DNA of 64,000 bases from Xenorhabdus anantnagensis (GTDB lineage: Bacteria > Pseudomonadota > Gammaproteobacteria > Enterobacterales > Enterobacteriaceae), in contig NZ_JAQRFN010000007.1 of assembly GCF_028598555.1 (NCBI RefSeq), forward strand, positions 118,764 through 182,763, read 5' to 3'. Positions 1-8,382 of this stretch are shown piece by piece. Position 1 is the stretch's first letter. The number at the start of each line of letters is the position of its first letter. Both the position numbers and the translations under genes were made by a program. The notes beneath the pieces were generated by a model. That model did not search any database and was not told the origin of the DNA. It saw nothing but the letters and a program-made list of their open reading frames with translations.

Positions 1-487
1 AGATCCCTTCCATCATACAGCCGTCACCCATGAACACATAAGTGTAGTGATCGACGATATCATGGCTTGGACGGTTGAATTGCGCTGCCAGTGTACGTTC
101 GGCAATCGCAAAACCTACTGCGTTGGCGATACCCTGCCCCAATGGGCCGGTAGTGGTTTCTACGCCGGGGGTATAGCCATACTCTGGATGGCCTGGAGTT
201 TTAGAGTGCAATTGACGGAAATTTTTCAAATCATCAATAGAAACATCATAACCCGTCAGATGCAGCAAGCTGTAAATCAGCATAGAGCCGTGACCATTGG
301 ATAACACGAAACGGTCACGATCAGCCCAGTTAGGGTTAGAAGGATTATGGTTCAGATATTCGCGCCACAGCACTTCGGCAATGTCAGCCATTCCCATTGG
401 TGCACCAGGATGCCCTGATTTTGCTTTCTGCACAGCGTCCATGCTCAAGAAGCGGATAGCATTAGCAAGGGTTTTACGAGTGGTCAT
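1..487 (-). CDS. tktA: Transketolase, N-terminal part (runs off the window)
   Basis: Thiamine-diphosphate enzyme of the non-oxidative pentose phosphate pathway, moving two-carbon units between sugar phosphates in the cytoplasm. The 162 visible residues begin [20 protein letters not shown] and contain the family motifs GHPGAP, NGHGSML and, near the cut edge, GDGCMMEG, whose GDG starts the thiamine-diphosphate binding motif. ATG at 487 matches the start of E. coli TktA closely. The rest of the gene (about 500 residues) lies outside the window. I cannot separate tktA from its paralogue tktB on this fragment; tktA is the likelier reading. Confidence 0.93.
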   Translation of the reverse strand, partial: MTTRKTLANAIRFLSMDAVQKAKSGHPGAPMGMADIAEVLWREYLNHNPSNPNWADRDRFVLSNGHGSMLIYSLLHLTGYDVSIDDLKNFRQLHSKTPGHPEYGYTPGVETTTGPLGQGIANAVGFAIAERTLAAQFNRPSHDIVDHYTYVFMGDGCMMEGI

Positions 488-968
488 TCTTTACTCCAAG
501 TCGGATAAAAGCGTTAGTGAACTAAGAACTAATTTTCGCAGCGCGGCATATAAACCGCAATCATTAATACCGGATAAGGAGAACTATATTAATTTTCCTT
601 TGGTAACAATTCTTTGATTTACTCCGTTGTTTCTATGCATTTTCAGGCCAATGCGTGCAACTGAAGGCGAGTTTGCGCAAATGGGGAATTGTTTCACACC
701 GTGATTTGCGCAATAAGAAAGTGTTGTATTAGACACGATACTCAACAAGTTAATCAAGACCAAAAGAGTGAGTTTTTCTGCCAAGCTAGGATCATGATTA
801 TAAAAGTGATAATACTCTCTGACTCGAAACATTTACTGGTTCAGAGAATGGTATATTTCATAATTTTCCTACTCATCATTTCACCATTCCCTCCCATTAT
901 TGCCATATACATCGCAAAAACCTTACTGTATGGTATTCAATCACCTCTTATTCAAAAATCAATAATAA
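488..968. other. Intergenic, no gene seen
   Basis: AT-rich gap of about 480 bases between the divergent transketolase and acetyltransferase genes. It should hold both promoters. Short open frames here have no ribosome binding site and no recognisable protein. Confidence 0.6.
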
Positions 969-1514
969 ATGACAAAATCCAACCCTACATCTGATTCAAT
1001 ATCAGCACCAACCATCATGCAATTAGCTTCTATCAATACAAAACGTGATGGGCTGATTCACTTACTTCAAAATTGCGTCAAAAGTGATGCCTCCGTCGGA
1101 TTTATTGCGCCATTGGAAGAAAACGAAGCGGAGCAATATTGGCAAGATGTCGAAGCCGATCTTGCATCCGGTCATCGATTGTTGTTGGTCGCTCAGGAAG
1201 GTGAGAACATCACAGGTTCAGTGCAACTTTCCCTCTGCAAGAAAAAGAACGGCCTACACCGCGCAGATATAGAAAAATTGATGGTACACACTGCTTATCG
1301 CCAGCGAGGCATCGGTCAAATACTGATGGATGAATTAGAATTTTCGGCAAAACAGCATCAGCGCAATTTGCTGGTTTTGGATACACGCTCCAATGATCCG
1401 GCTTCAGCGCTATATCGAAAATGTGGTTTTATTGAAGTCGGACAAATTCCAAACTTTGCCATTAATTCCAATGGAGAATTTGCAGGAACTACGTATTTCT
1501 ATAAGTTGATTTGA
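969..1514 (+). CDS. GNAT-family N-acetyltransferase
   Basis: 181 residues with a single GNAT acetyltransferase domain. The acetyl-CoA loop is visible as RQRGIGQILMDELE around residues 113-126, followed by LLVLDTRSNDPASALYRKCGF, the usual end of motif A and motif B. The N-terminal ASVGFIAPL stretch resembles the tabtoxin-resistance type acetyltransferases. The substrate cannot be told. Neither ATG 969 nor the in-frame ATG 1017 has a clear ribosome binding site; 1017 would remove 16 residues that look non-conserved. It ends just before a bidirectional terminator shared with tRNA-Asp. Confidence 0.8.
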   Translation: MTKSNPTSDSISAPTIMQLASINTKRDGLIHLLQNCVKSDASVGFIAPLEENEAEQYWQDVEADLASGHRLLLVAQEGENITGSVQLSLCKKKNGLHRADIEKLMVHTAYRQRGIGQILMDELEFSAKQHQRNLLVLDTRSNDPASALYRKCGFIEVGQIPNFAINSNGEFAGTTYFYKLI

Positions 1515-1539
1515 GATTTTCCGCAAATGCAAAAAAAGA

Positions 1540-1571
1540 AAAAGCCCCGAGTCAAAAACTCAGGGCTTATA
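1540..1571. terminator. Bidirectional terminator between GNAT gene and tRNA-Asp
   Basis: Hairpin with arms AAGCCCCGAGT and ACTCAGGGCTT around a five-base CAAAA loop, with A/T runs on both sides. It can serve the acetyltransferase on the plus strand and the tRNA on the minus strand. Confidence 0.75.
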
Positions 1572-1576
1572 AATTC

Positions 1577-1653
1577 TGGCGGTGCGGACGGGACTCGAAC
1601 CCGCGACCCCCGGCGTGACAGGCCGGTATTCTAACCAACTGAACTACCGCACC
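1577..1653 (-). tRNA. aspV: tRNA-Asp (GTC)
   Basis: 77-nt tRNA with encoded CCA end. Acceptor arms GGTGCGG/CCGCACC, D arm with AGTTCAGTTGGTTAGAA, anticodon loop CTGTCAC giving anticodon GTC, and T arm GGGTTCGAGTCCC. It lies downstream of dnaQ, the position of aspV in E. coli. An identical copy sits at 63870-63946. Confidence 0.97.
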
Positions 1654-1790
1654 GCATGGCGTTCTGGTTAAGAACGGGGTGGATAATACGGGCTATAGCA
1701 AAATCAGTCAATCGCTTTTTATAACGAAAAGTTTCGTTTGCACAGTTTTTCACCTTAACCAAGCATTTACCCCTCTTTTCTCCTGTTTTA

Positions 1791-2540
1791 TCAATGTAAC
1801 TGTTCAGGTTTTGAACGCCAAAGACAGCTTCCCCCTTTCTTTTCCACCAGATCCAAACGAGATTCATGCTGAATTAATTCTTCATCGGAAGCATAAACAA
1901 TTTTCAGCCCACTCTGCGGACGAGTAACCTTTTTGATTTCTGCAACCTGAGAATTGCCTGATGTTTCACCTTCCATTGAAAATGCCAATGATGTCTGACC
2001 ACCTGTCATTGCCAGATAAACATCAGACAGAATCTCAGCATCGAGCAATGCTCCGTGGAGAGTACGTTTTGAGTTATCGATCTGGTAACGATCACACAAC
2101 GCATCGAGGTTATTACGCTTGCCGGGGAAAAGTGCCCTTGCTAACACCAAGCTATCTGTAATAGTACAAAAATCAGCAGTTGGTGGAATATCTCGATTCA
2201 GTTTGCTGAACTCATAATCCATAAAGCCGATATCAAACGTTGCGTTATGAATAATCAACTCAGCACCACGAATAAACTCAATGAATTCATCAGCGATATC
2301 CGCAAACTTCGGTTTATCCTGCAAAAACTCATCACTAATGCCGTGAACTTCAAATGCTTCCGGATCAACCAAACGTTCCGGTTTAATATAAATATGGAAA
2401 TGGCGTCCTGTCAGACGACGGTTGATAACTTCCACAGCACCAATCTCAATGATGTTGTGTCCCTCATAGTGAACACCTAACTTGTTCATACCGGTTGTTT
2501 CGGTATCGAGGACTATTTGACGGGTAATAGCAGTGCTCAT
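1791..2540 (-). CDS. dnaQ: DNA polymerase III epsilon subunit (proofreading exonuclease)
   Basis: The 3'-5' proofreading exonuclease of the replicase core, bound to the alpha subunit. 249 residues, close to the 243 of E. coli. The DEDDh residues are visible: D12 and E14 in DTETTG, the Asp of HNATFDIGFMD near residue 103, and the His and Asp of LHGALLDAE near 162-167. The C-terminal tail after about residue 190 is the variable alpha-binding region. It is divergent from rnhA, with 63 bases between the starts, the arrangement conserved in enterobacteria, where the two promoters overlap. Confidence 0.97.
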   Translation of the reverse strand: MSTAITRQIVLDTETTGMNKLGVHYEGHNIIEIGAVEVINRRLTGRHFHIYIKPERLVDPEAFEVHGISDEFLQDKPKFADIADEFIEFIRGAELIIHNATFDIGFMDYEFSKLNRDIPPTADFCTITDSLVLARALFPGKRNNLDALCDRYQIDNSKRTLHGALLDAEILSDVYLAMTGGQTSLAFSMEGETSGNSQVAEIKKVTRPQSGLKIVYASDEELIQHESRLDLVEKKGGSCLWRSKPEQLH

Positions 2541-2603
2541 AGTGTTTTTTTGTGTCAGACTTAGAGTTTTGATTAAAGATGATATAGGAAGAGTCTACCA
2601 AAG

Positions 2604-3074
2604 ATGAGCAAACAGGTAGAAATTTTCACTGATGGTTCTTGCCTCGGCAATCCCGGCCCCGGCGGATATGGCGTTTTACTGCGCTACCAACAGCAAGAAA
2701 AAACCTTGAATGGCGGTTATTTTCACACAACCAATAATCGTATGGAATTAATGGCGGCCATAATAGGGCTGGAAACGCTTAAACGCCCCTGTAATGTGAT
2801 TTTGACGACAGACAGCCAGTATGTACGCCAAGGGATCACTCAATGGATCCACAACTGGAAAAAACGCGGCTGGAAAAAAGCGGACAAATCTCCGGTCGTC
2901 AATGTTGATCTCTGGCAGCGACTTGATAAAGCTATTTCGCGCCATGATATTGATTGGCGCTGGGTCAAAGGCCACGCCGGGCATCGGGAAAATGAGTTAT
3001 GTGATGAACTGGCTCGCGCAGCCGCCAATAACCCTACTCAGGCCGATACTGGCTATATTGAAAACGAAAACTAA
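2604..3074 (+). CDS. rnhA: Ribonuclease HI
   Basis: Degrades the RNA strand of RNA:DNA hybrids during replication and R-loop removal. 156 residues, the normal length. Catalytic residues are at the expected places: D10 in [15 protein letters not shown]48 in [10 protein letters not shown]70 in TTDSQYV, and the Asp in NELCDELA near 134. The basic handle region [13 protein letters not shown] is present. It is divergent from dnaQ and convergent with yafS, whose ends are 7 bases apart. Confidence 0.98.
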   Translation: MSKQVEIFTDGSCLGNPGPGGYGVLLRYQQQEKTLNGGYFHTTNNRMELMAAIIGLETLKRPCNVILTTDSQYVRQGITQWIHNWKKRGWKKADKSPVVNVDLWQRLDKAISRHDIDWRWVKGHAGHRENELCDELARAAANNPTQADTGYIENEN

Positions 3075-3081
3075 TCCATCC

Positions 3082-3801
3082 TTAAGAGCGTCGGTGAATC
3101 TTCTTCACCGCCCCCAATGCATTACTGAATTTCGGTTTCAACAATTTTGTTCGCATGGGATTTAATGTCAAAGGTATTGTCCGCTTGCGGGCAATAATCA
3201 CATTCAGACAACCAAATATTGACGCATTGAGGCTATAAAGACTCTTTTCATTTTTGTGCCACGGTAAAACATGGAAATTAGCATGATGAATAATTTCATA
3301 ATTAAGCAGGCGCAGCCAATCTAATTGACGCAACATTGAAAACATCTGAGCTTTGCAAGATTGTCGGCGGCATATCGGGGAAATCATTTTCCTTAAACCC
3401 AATATACTTATTGGATTAAAACCACTGATCACCAACCACCCATCGTCGATCATGATCCTATCCACTTCCCTCAATAACCAATGCGGATCAATACTATAAG
3501 ACAACATATGTGCCAACAAACAGGCATCAACAGATTTACTTTCAAAAGGGAGGTGGTGGGGATCAGTAATGACATTCATATTTTTCCCTTGCAATCCAAT
3601 ATTGACTTGATGGCGGATCAAACAGGAACGGGTGTCAATTTCAGCGCTTAAGTTACCGACTTTCACTAAATGAAAACCAAAGATTTTTGGCCACCATGGT
3701 TCCAATTGACGTTCTAGGGCGACACGGTAATATTCTCCCCACGGTAACTCGGCCCAAGAAGCGGGGAGGGTTATTTGCTTGATTGAACGTGCTGATCGCA
3801 T
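3082..3801 (-). CDS. yafS: YafS family class I SAM-dependent methyltransferase
   Basis: 239-residue cytoplasmic protein of the YafS group, conserved between gloB and rnhA in enterobacteria, of unknown substrate. The region from about residue 76 (MNVITDPHHLPFESKSVDACLLAHMLSY) looks like a Methyltransf_11 domain: the acidic end of strand beta2, then the SVDACLLAHML strand. The start at 3801 faces gloB; the two 5' ends are only about 60 bases apart, so their promoters overlap. The function is by family only. Confidence 0.85.
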   Translation of the reverse strand: MRSARSIKQITLPASWAELPWGEYYRVALERQLEPWWPKIFGFHLVKVGNLSAEIDTRSCLIRHQVNIGLQGKNMNVITDPHHLPFESKSVDACLLAHMLSYSIDPHWLLREVDRIMIDDGWLVISGFNPISILGLRKMISPICRRQSCKAQMFSMLRQLDWLRLLNYEIIHHANFHVLPWHKNEKSLYSLNASIFGCLNVIIARKRTIPLTLNPMRTKLLKPKFSNALGAVKKIHRRS

Positions 3802-3815
3802 GTCATCTTCCTTTC

Positions 3816-3846
3816 AACCTACTATAAACCTACTAAAACCTACTAT
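3816..3846. repeat. Short tandem repeat, 10-11 bp unit, in the gloB leader
   Basis: Three near-copies of AACCTACTAT directly before the gloB start region. They keep the frame open upstream of the likely gloB start, which explains apparent N-terminal extensions. One of about eleven such arrays in the window. Confidence 0.7.
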
Positions 3847-3862
3847 GAAAACGAGGCGTATA

Positions 3863-4618
3863 ATGGAGCTTATCAGGATTCCAGCCCTTTCAGATAACTA
3901 CATTTGGTTACTTTGTGATGAACACAAACATTGTGTCATTATCGACCCCGCTGAATCAGCGCCGGTCATTGATATTCTAGCAACAAACCAACTCATTCCC
4001 GCCGCTATTCTGCTGACACACCATCACCATGATCACGTTGGCGGAGTTTCCGGGCTACTCAAACAACACCCCGAATTACCCGTATATGGCCCTGAGGAGA
4101 CGCAACAAAAAGGAGCAACCCATATTGTCCATGAAAATAACACCATTGAAATAGGAAGTTTTGCTCTCCGGGTTATGGAACTGCCAGGGCATACACTTGG
4201 TCACATTGCATTCTATCAGGCCCCTTACCTATTTTGTGGAGATACTCTATTTTCTGGCGGTTGTGGACGTCTATTTGAAGGTACAGCCGAGCAAATGTTT
4301 TCCTCTCTTGAGAAAATTTTATTATTACCCGACGATACATTGATCTGTTGTGCTCACGAATATACTGTGGCAAATATGAAATTTGCAAAAGCAGTATTAC
4401 CGAACAATCAGGTTATTCACGATTATTATCAAGAAATTCTTAAATTACGTGAAAATAACCAAGCAACAGTTCCAACCAATTTACAAACAGAGAAAAAAAT
4501 TAATGTTTTCTTAAATTGCCACGACATTGATTTACAAAAAAATATCGGTATCAAACCCAATTCAATATCACTTTCTTCTGTTTTTCAGCAATTAAGGGTT
4601 TATAAAGATCGATTTTAA
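3863..4618 (+). CDS. gloB: Hydroxyacylglutathione hydrolase (glyoxalase II)
   Basis: Hydrolyses S-lactoylglutathione to lactate and glutathione, the second step of methylglyoxal detoxification. 251 residues from ATG 3863, the family length. The metallo-beta-lactamase motif THHHHDH is followed by further metal ligands in LPGHTLGH, LFCGDTLF and CCAHEYT. I chose 3863 because E. coli GloB begins MNLNSIPAFDDNYIW and this gives MELIRIPALSDNYIW, with a GAGG ribosome site 7 bases upstream. Longer frames back to 3779 run through tandem-repeat DNA and into yafS. Confidence 0.95.
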   Translation: MELIRIPALSDNYIWLLCDEHKHCVIIDPAESAPVIDILATNQLIPAAILLTHHHHDHVGGVSGLLKQHPELPVYGPEETQQKGATHIVHENNTIEIGSFALRVMELPGHTLGHIAFYQAPYLFCGDTLFSGGCGRLFEGTAEQMFSSLEKILLLPDDTLICCAHEYTVANMKFAKAVLPNNQVIHDYYQEILKLRENNQATVPTNLQTEKKINVFLNCHDIDLQKNIGIKPNSISLSSVFQQLRVYKDRF

Positions 4619-4690
4619 TTTTGTTGGGTTGTCTTCTACGTAATAGGTCAGTATTATTGCTCACCTTTTAGGCGAAAATCGAAAATTAAC

Positions 4691-6022
4691 ATGAAGACAA
4701 AAGCTATCTTGCTCGCCTCTGTGCTTCTTGCTGGGTGCCAATCGAGCCTGCAACCCAAGGCTCCTTCCCAGCAACAAGCACAGAAGATGTCTTCAACGAA
4801 TCAGAAAACAGACAGTATTGCAGAACCAGAAGATTCTACAAACTGGAAGGTAAGTCCGACAGCCCAGCAAGATTTATGGGGACATATCCGCGATGAGTTG
4901 AAGATGGGAATTCCTGACAATATCAGGGTGAGCGAACAACAAAGTTACTATTTAAAACACAAGAAACATCTCCAAAATGTGATGTTACGTGCGGGGCCAT
5001 ACATTTATTGGATAGTTGATCAGCTTGATAATCGACATATGCCAATGGAGCTGATATTGCTGCCCATCGTTGAGAGTTCTTTTGACCCTCATGCTACGTC
5101 CTACGCCAAAGCCGCAGGTTTATGGCAGATTATCCCAAGTACAGGGCGTCATTATGGCCTGAAGCAAGATAAATGGTACGATGCACGTCGTGACATTGCT
5201 GCATCAACAGCGGGCGCTCTTGATATGCTTCAATACCTCAATACACGATTTAATGGGGATTGGCTTTTGACCATTGCCGCCTATAACAGTGGCGAAGGTC
5301 GGGTTATGCGTGCAATCAGAGAAAATAAAGCACAAGGAAAGCCAACAGATTTTTGGTCGTTGTCACTGCCACGGGAAACAATGCACTATGTCCCCAAAAT
5401 ATTGGCACTGAGCAATATCATTCGTCATGACGAAAAATTTATTTTCGAACTTCCTAGGCCTAACAACCAGCAAGCACTGGCTAAAGTGGAAGTAGGACAA
5501 CAAATCATGTTGTCACAAGCGGCTGAACTAGCCGGGTTATCGTTGACATCAATCAGGGCATATAACCCAGGATATAAACGAGGTATGACGTCTCCTCATG
5601 GGCCGCATTACATCATGCTACCAAGAAAGAACGTAGGCCAATTTAAAACTTCTTTGGCAAATAAAGACGTCTTGAAAGACATCCGGCTGGCTGTTGTACA
5701 CAATACCCGCAAGTTACAACAACAAAGTCATTATACGGTTCGTTCAGGGGATACGCTGTCAGCGATTGCGAAGCGCTTTAATACTACTCACCGAAAATTG
5801 CAGAGATTGAACAGCTTAAAAACCGCTGATCGGCTCAAGATCGGTCAAGTGCTGAAAATCGATAATAATGGCCCAATTACCTATCATGTACGAAAAGGTG
5901 ATTCATTTTTTAGCATCGCTAAACACCACGATGTAAACCCTGATGATCTACAGAATTGGAATAAAAACGTCAAAATTAAAGATATGAAGCCGGGTATGGC
6001 TCTGACGCTTTATCTTAATTAA
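4691..6022 (+). CDS. mltD: Membrane-bound lytic murein transglycosylase D
   Basis: Outer-membrane lipoprotein that cleaves peptidoglycan glycan strands, forming 1,6-anhydro-MurNAc. 443 residues. Signal peptide with lipobox LLAGC (Cys16). The SLT domain lies at about 110-230, with catalytic Glu in VESSFDPHA and the family motif GLWQIIPSTGR. The C-terminus carries two LysM domains (YTVRSGDTLSAIAKRF and YHVRKGDSFFSIAKHHD). It follows gloB on the same strand, as in E. coli in inverted orientation. A strong hairpin terminator follows. Confidence 0.97.
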   Translation: MKTKAILLASVLLAGCQSSLQPKAPSQQQAQKMSSTNQKTDSIAEPEDSTNWKVSPTAQQDLWGHIRDELKMGIPDNIRVSEQQSYYLKHKKHLQNVMLRAGPYIYWIVDQLDNRHMPMELILLPIVESSFDPHATSYAKAAGLWQIIPSTGRHYGLKQDKWYDARRDIAASTAGALDMLQYLNTRFNGDWLLTIAAYNSGEGRVMRAIRENKAQGKPTDFWSLSLPRETMHYVPKILALSNIIRHDEKFIFELPRPNNQQALAKVEVGQQIMLSQAAELAGLSLTSIRAYNPGYKRGMTSPHGPHYIMLPRKNVGQFKTSLANKDVLKDIRLAVVHNTRKLQQQSHYTVRSGDTLSAIAKRFNTTHRKLQRLNSLKTADRLKIGQVLKIDNNGPITYHVRKGDSFFSIAKHHDVNPDDLQNWNKNVKIKDMKPGMALTLYLN

Positions 6023-6044
6023 GTGTATTTATTCTCTCCAGAAT

Positions 6045-6080
6045 ATAGCGCCCTATTCTTTTGGACAGGGCGCTATTTCT
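6045..6080 (+). terminator. Rho-independent terminator of mltD
   Basis: Ten-base perfect stem ATAGCGCCCT / AGGGCGCTAT with a 12-base loop, followed by TTTCT. Confidence 0.8.
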
Positions 6081-6081
6081 C

Positions 6082-6176
6082 TATACCCAATGGGTTTCAA
6101 GATACATCGCAGCGGTAAGGGAGCGAATCCCCGCGAGCATAGATAACTCTATGTTCATAACAAAGACGAAGGGTAT
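6082..6176. repeat. Palindromic interspersed repeat, copy 1 (long form)
   Basis: Starts TATACCCAATGGGTTTCAA and ends GACGAAGGGTATA, so the ends are inverted. It shares both ends with the copies near 7475, 33579 and 52821. This copy has a longer, unrelated-looking centre. A 61-codon open frame across it is an artefact of the element. Confidence 0.75.
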
Positions 6177-6503
6177 ATACCTAATTGACTTCGAGTTACA
6201 GTATCTCAACATCACTATCATATCCAATTATAAGATAATGTTTTAAATTAAAGTTATTATTGGGATCATAAATTTTATTTTGATTACATAATAAGCAGAT
6301 AAAATAAAGACATCTCATTTAATGCATCCATGATGTGAATTCAAACAAGAAATATTATATATTGGTTTTTATTAATTCTAAAAATTCCGTCTGGCTATTC
6401 ATAATTTTCTTGATGTTATTCTCAGAGAAAAGTGAATAAGATTATTTTCCCATTTAAAGCTCCTTATCCTATTGATTTATTAGTTTCAACAGAGAGGTAA
6501 AAA
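6177..6503. other. AT-rich intergenic, no gene seen
   Basis: Very AT-rich stretch upstream of the MepB-like gene. No coding frame or structured RNA is apparent; it probably carries the promoter of the next gene. Confidence 0.5.
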
Positions 6504-7052
6504 TTGACATCATCAAAATCAAATACAGACAACTTCCCTGATGCTTTTACTAAAGTAAAAGAATATTTGCTACTTCCTACAGGTCTTCAACTGGATACTA
6601 TTCCCTGCCTCGAAACAGAAAGCCATGATTATAGTGCCATGCGGTTTCAACTGAATGGTAAATCAATAGTTTTTCGTCAAGCTAAAACAACGCCTAGTAA
6701 ACAAGGGCAATTCGTCACGCTTTGGAAAAGGCCAAATCTAGCTTCAGAAATAATGCCTTTTAACAAAAGTGATAACATTGATTTTTGCCTAATAGCGACT
6801 TTTTCAGAACAGAAAAAAGGTATTTTTCTGTTTGACTCACATACCCTGTTAAACAAAGGTATTTTCTCAAGTCGAACTAAAGAAGGTAAAAGAGCCATTC
6901 GGGTCTATCCCACATGGGTATCGCCTACATCAAAACAGGCTATCCAAACACAAAAATGGCAATCCTTATATTTTATAAAATTCGATAAACAGGAAATTGC
7001 TATTGAGCAATTTAAAAAAATATTTTCAAAGAATAACAAAAATTATGAATAA
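6504..7052 (+). CDS. MepB family protein
   Basis: 182 residues resembling the MepB family, named after the third gene of the staphylococcal mepRAB multidrug-pump operon; its function is not established. Family-like features are YSAMRFQLNGKSIVFRQAK near residues 43-61, GQFVTLWKRP, and GIFLFDSHTLLNKGI followed by GKRAIRVYP. No signal peptide or membrane segment. It starts at TTG 6504, with AGAGGT about 8 bases upstream; no ATG is available until well inside the conserved part. No pump or regulator of the mep type lies nearby. Confidence 0.75.
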   Translation: MTSSKSNTDNFPDAFTKVKEYLLLPTGLQLDTIPCLETESHDYSAMRFQLNGKSIVFRQAKTTPSKQGQFVTLWKRPNLASEIMPFNKSDNIDFCLIATFSEQKKGIFLFDSHTLLNKGIFSSRTKEGKRAIRVYPTWVSPTSKQAIQTQKWQSLYFIKFDKQEIAIEQFKKIFSKNNKNYE

Positions 7053-7173
7053 TTTATTAAAGTTATTATCATTTGTTTAAACTTTATATTTAGAAGTATA
7101 TTACCGTCTGTAAATTTATAAGAAGTGTTTCGTTTAACCTTAGCACTTCATTAAAATGATAAGGTCAATACAA

Positions 7174-7464
7174 ATGTATAATAATGGATATTATGTCACA
7201 GCAGAAATTAGAGCCAATGAAAAAGCAGACCTTGACATCGTTGTCAAGGAATTGAACGTCCTGCAACAAAAAACGCTGTTAGAGCCAGGCTGTGAAATAT
7301 TTTTCATTCAACAATCCCGTGAAAATCCACGTTCTTTTATCATGTGGGAGAAATTTATTGATCATGACTCATTAAATAAACATTTTGAATATGAGCATAC
7401 GAAGTATTATTTATCCTTGAACTTGACTGATATCGTGCAAGTTTTTACAACAGATATTATTTAA
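7174..7464 (+). CDS. Antibiotic biosynthesis monooxygenase (ABM) domain protein
   Basis: 96-residue single-domain protein of the dimeric alpha+beta-barrel ABM/YgiN type. Visible features are the central PGCEIFFIQQSRENPRSFIMWEKFIDHDSLNKHFEYEH, where W, E and the HFEYEH helix are typical. Such proteins act on quinones or polyketides or simply bind small molecules. I prefer ATG 7174 (AAGG 9 bases upstream) to ATG 7156, which has no ribosome site. It belongs to a small cluster with RidA, DoxX and SoxR; ABM and DoxX proteins are known SoxR targets in Streptomyces and Pseudomonas, so a redox role is plausible. Confidence 0.78.
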   Translation: MYNNGYYVTAEIRANEKADLDIVVKELNVLQQKTLLEPGCEIFFIQQSRENPRSFIMWEKFIDHDSLNKHFEYEHTKYYLSLNLTDIVQVFTTDII

Positions 7465-7474
7465 TCTCATTATA

Positions 7475-7541
7475 ATATCCCCAATAGATTTCAGGTTGCA
7501 GCTCAGGAAATAATGCCGCAACCTGAAAGACGACGGGTATA
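7475..7541. repeat. Palindromic interspersed repeat, copy 2
   Basis: Inverted arms TTTCAGGTTGC and GCAACCTGAAA, 11 bases and perfect, enclosed by CCCAATAGA and GACGACGGGTATA. The best-formed hairpin of the four copies. It lies between the ABM and RidA genes and could fold in a shared transcript. Confidence 0.8.
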
Positions 7542-7568
7542 AAGGTGCTAATCATTAAGGAGCATATC

Positions 7569-7946
7569 TTGGTTATTAGAATGAATTATGACGATTTACC
7601 TCAAGTCAAAGGCCCTTATGTACATGCAACCAAACATCATGGTCTATTATATGTTTCAGGTCTAACGGCTCTTGGTACGGAAGCCCAAACTCATAACGTA
7701 GAATCACAGACATTTACTATTCTCCAACAAATTACTTCGATACTTGAGCAGGAGAAACGGCATAAATCTGATCTGATAAAATTCACTATTTTCGTTAAAA
7801 ATATCAACCAACTCCCATTAATTCGTCCATTGCTGTTTGATTTTTATGAAGGAAATTTACCCTCTTGTTCACTGGTTGAAGTATCAAATCTTATTCATCC
7901 AGATTTGCAAATAGAAATTGAATCAATTATTGCCCTGCATGAGTAA
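7569..7946 (+). CDS. RidA (YjgF/YER057c/UK114) family protein
   Basis: 125-residue RidA-family protein. The founder RidA deaminates reactive enamine/imine intermediates; many paralogues work in dedicated pathways. Visible features are GPYVHATKHHGLLYVSGLTAL near the start, HNVESQTFTILQQITSILE, and LPSCSLVEVSNLIHPDLQIEIESIIAL. The catalytic Arg of true RidA (in the RxxxxV segment) appears replaced by SCSLVEV, so this may be a non-deaminase member. TTG 7569 has AAGGAG 6 bases upstream; ATG 7581 is the alternative, with poorer spacing. Confidence 0.75.
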   Translation: MVIRMNYDDLPQVKGPYVHATKHHGLLYVSGLTALGTEAQTHNVESQTFTILQQITSILEQEKRHKSDLIKFTIFVKNINQLPLIRPLLFDFYEGNLPSCSLVEVSNLIHPDLQIEIESIIALHE

Positions 7947-7980
7947 CAGCCTCGCCCCTGCACCACTGGCAAACAATAAT

Positions 7981-7998
7981 GGGCTTACTGATAAGCCC
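7981..7998. terminator. Hairpin overlapping the DoxX stop codon
   Basis: Seven-base stem GGGCTTA / TAAGCCC with a CTGA loop, between convergent RidA and DoxX genes. No clear U-run, so termination strength is uncertain. Confidence 0.5.
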
Positions 7999-8248
7999 AA
8001 TCAGCGTTACCAAGCCAAACAAAACGATCAAATAAAATCAGTAGAGAACCAGACAGCAAAACAATCGCTGATGCGATATTAAAAAACCAATCTGGATGTA
8101 ATCCCGCAGCACGCATTTCTGCCAGACTGCCTTCAAAGTCGATAAGTTTGGCAAGTCCAGATGAAATGAAAATAACCAAAAGCAGTAGCCGGACAACAAG
8201 CCATAGCCAATTACTCTCAAGTGCGTTTTCAATAAAACGTTGCATCAT
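7985..8248 (-). pseudogene. DoxX-family membrane protein, C-terminally truncated
   Basis: 87 residues starting MMQRFIENAL, with two membrane segments (about 15-33 and 58-74) and the DoxX-like FISSGLAKLIDFEGSLAEMRAAG. Family members such as MexG or DoxX have four helices and about 130-150 residues, so the second half is missing; the frame ends at a hairpin 39 bases from the convergent RidA gene. It is preceded by a textbook SoxR promoter reading into it (8347-8377). It is either a decayed gene or a shortened functional one; the intact regulation argues that loss is recent. Confidence 0.65.
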
Positions 8249-8346
8249 CTATTTTCCTGATTATTAAAAAAAACAATCCAATCTTTTCTTCGCGATAAAA
8301 CAGCGGGGCGGTATTTTTTGCTAGTTGACAGACACAGCAACGTTGA

Positions 8347-8377
8347 ACTATAAAATCTCAAGTTAACTTGAGGTCAA
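8347..8377 (-). promoter_or_regulatory. SoxR-type promoter with 19-bp spacer, reading toward DoxX
   Basis: On the minus strand: -35 TTGACC (8372-8377), -10 TATAGT (8347-8352), exactly 19 bases between them, and a perfect 16-base palindrome CTCAAGTTAACTTGAG (8357-8372) filling the spacer. The palindrome core matches the E. coli soxS operator as I remember it, and the over-long spacer is the hallmark of MerR-family activation. It also covers the ribosome site of soxR, so SoxR probably controls itself. Confidence 0.88.
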
Positions 8378-8382
8378 TAGAG

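Noticed and set aside
584..994. Overlapping open frames on both strands between the transketolase and acetyltransferase genes
   Set aside because: No ribosome sites and no protein-like composition; the region is expected promoter DNA.
6061..6246. 61-codon open frame after mltD
   Set aside because: It begins inside the mltD terminator and is mostly made of the palindromic repeat.
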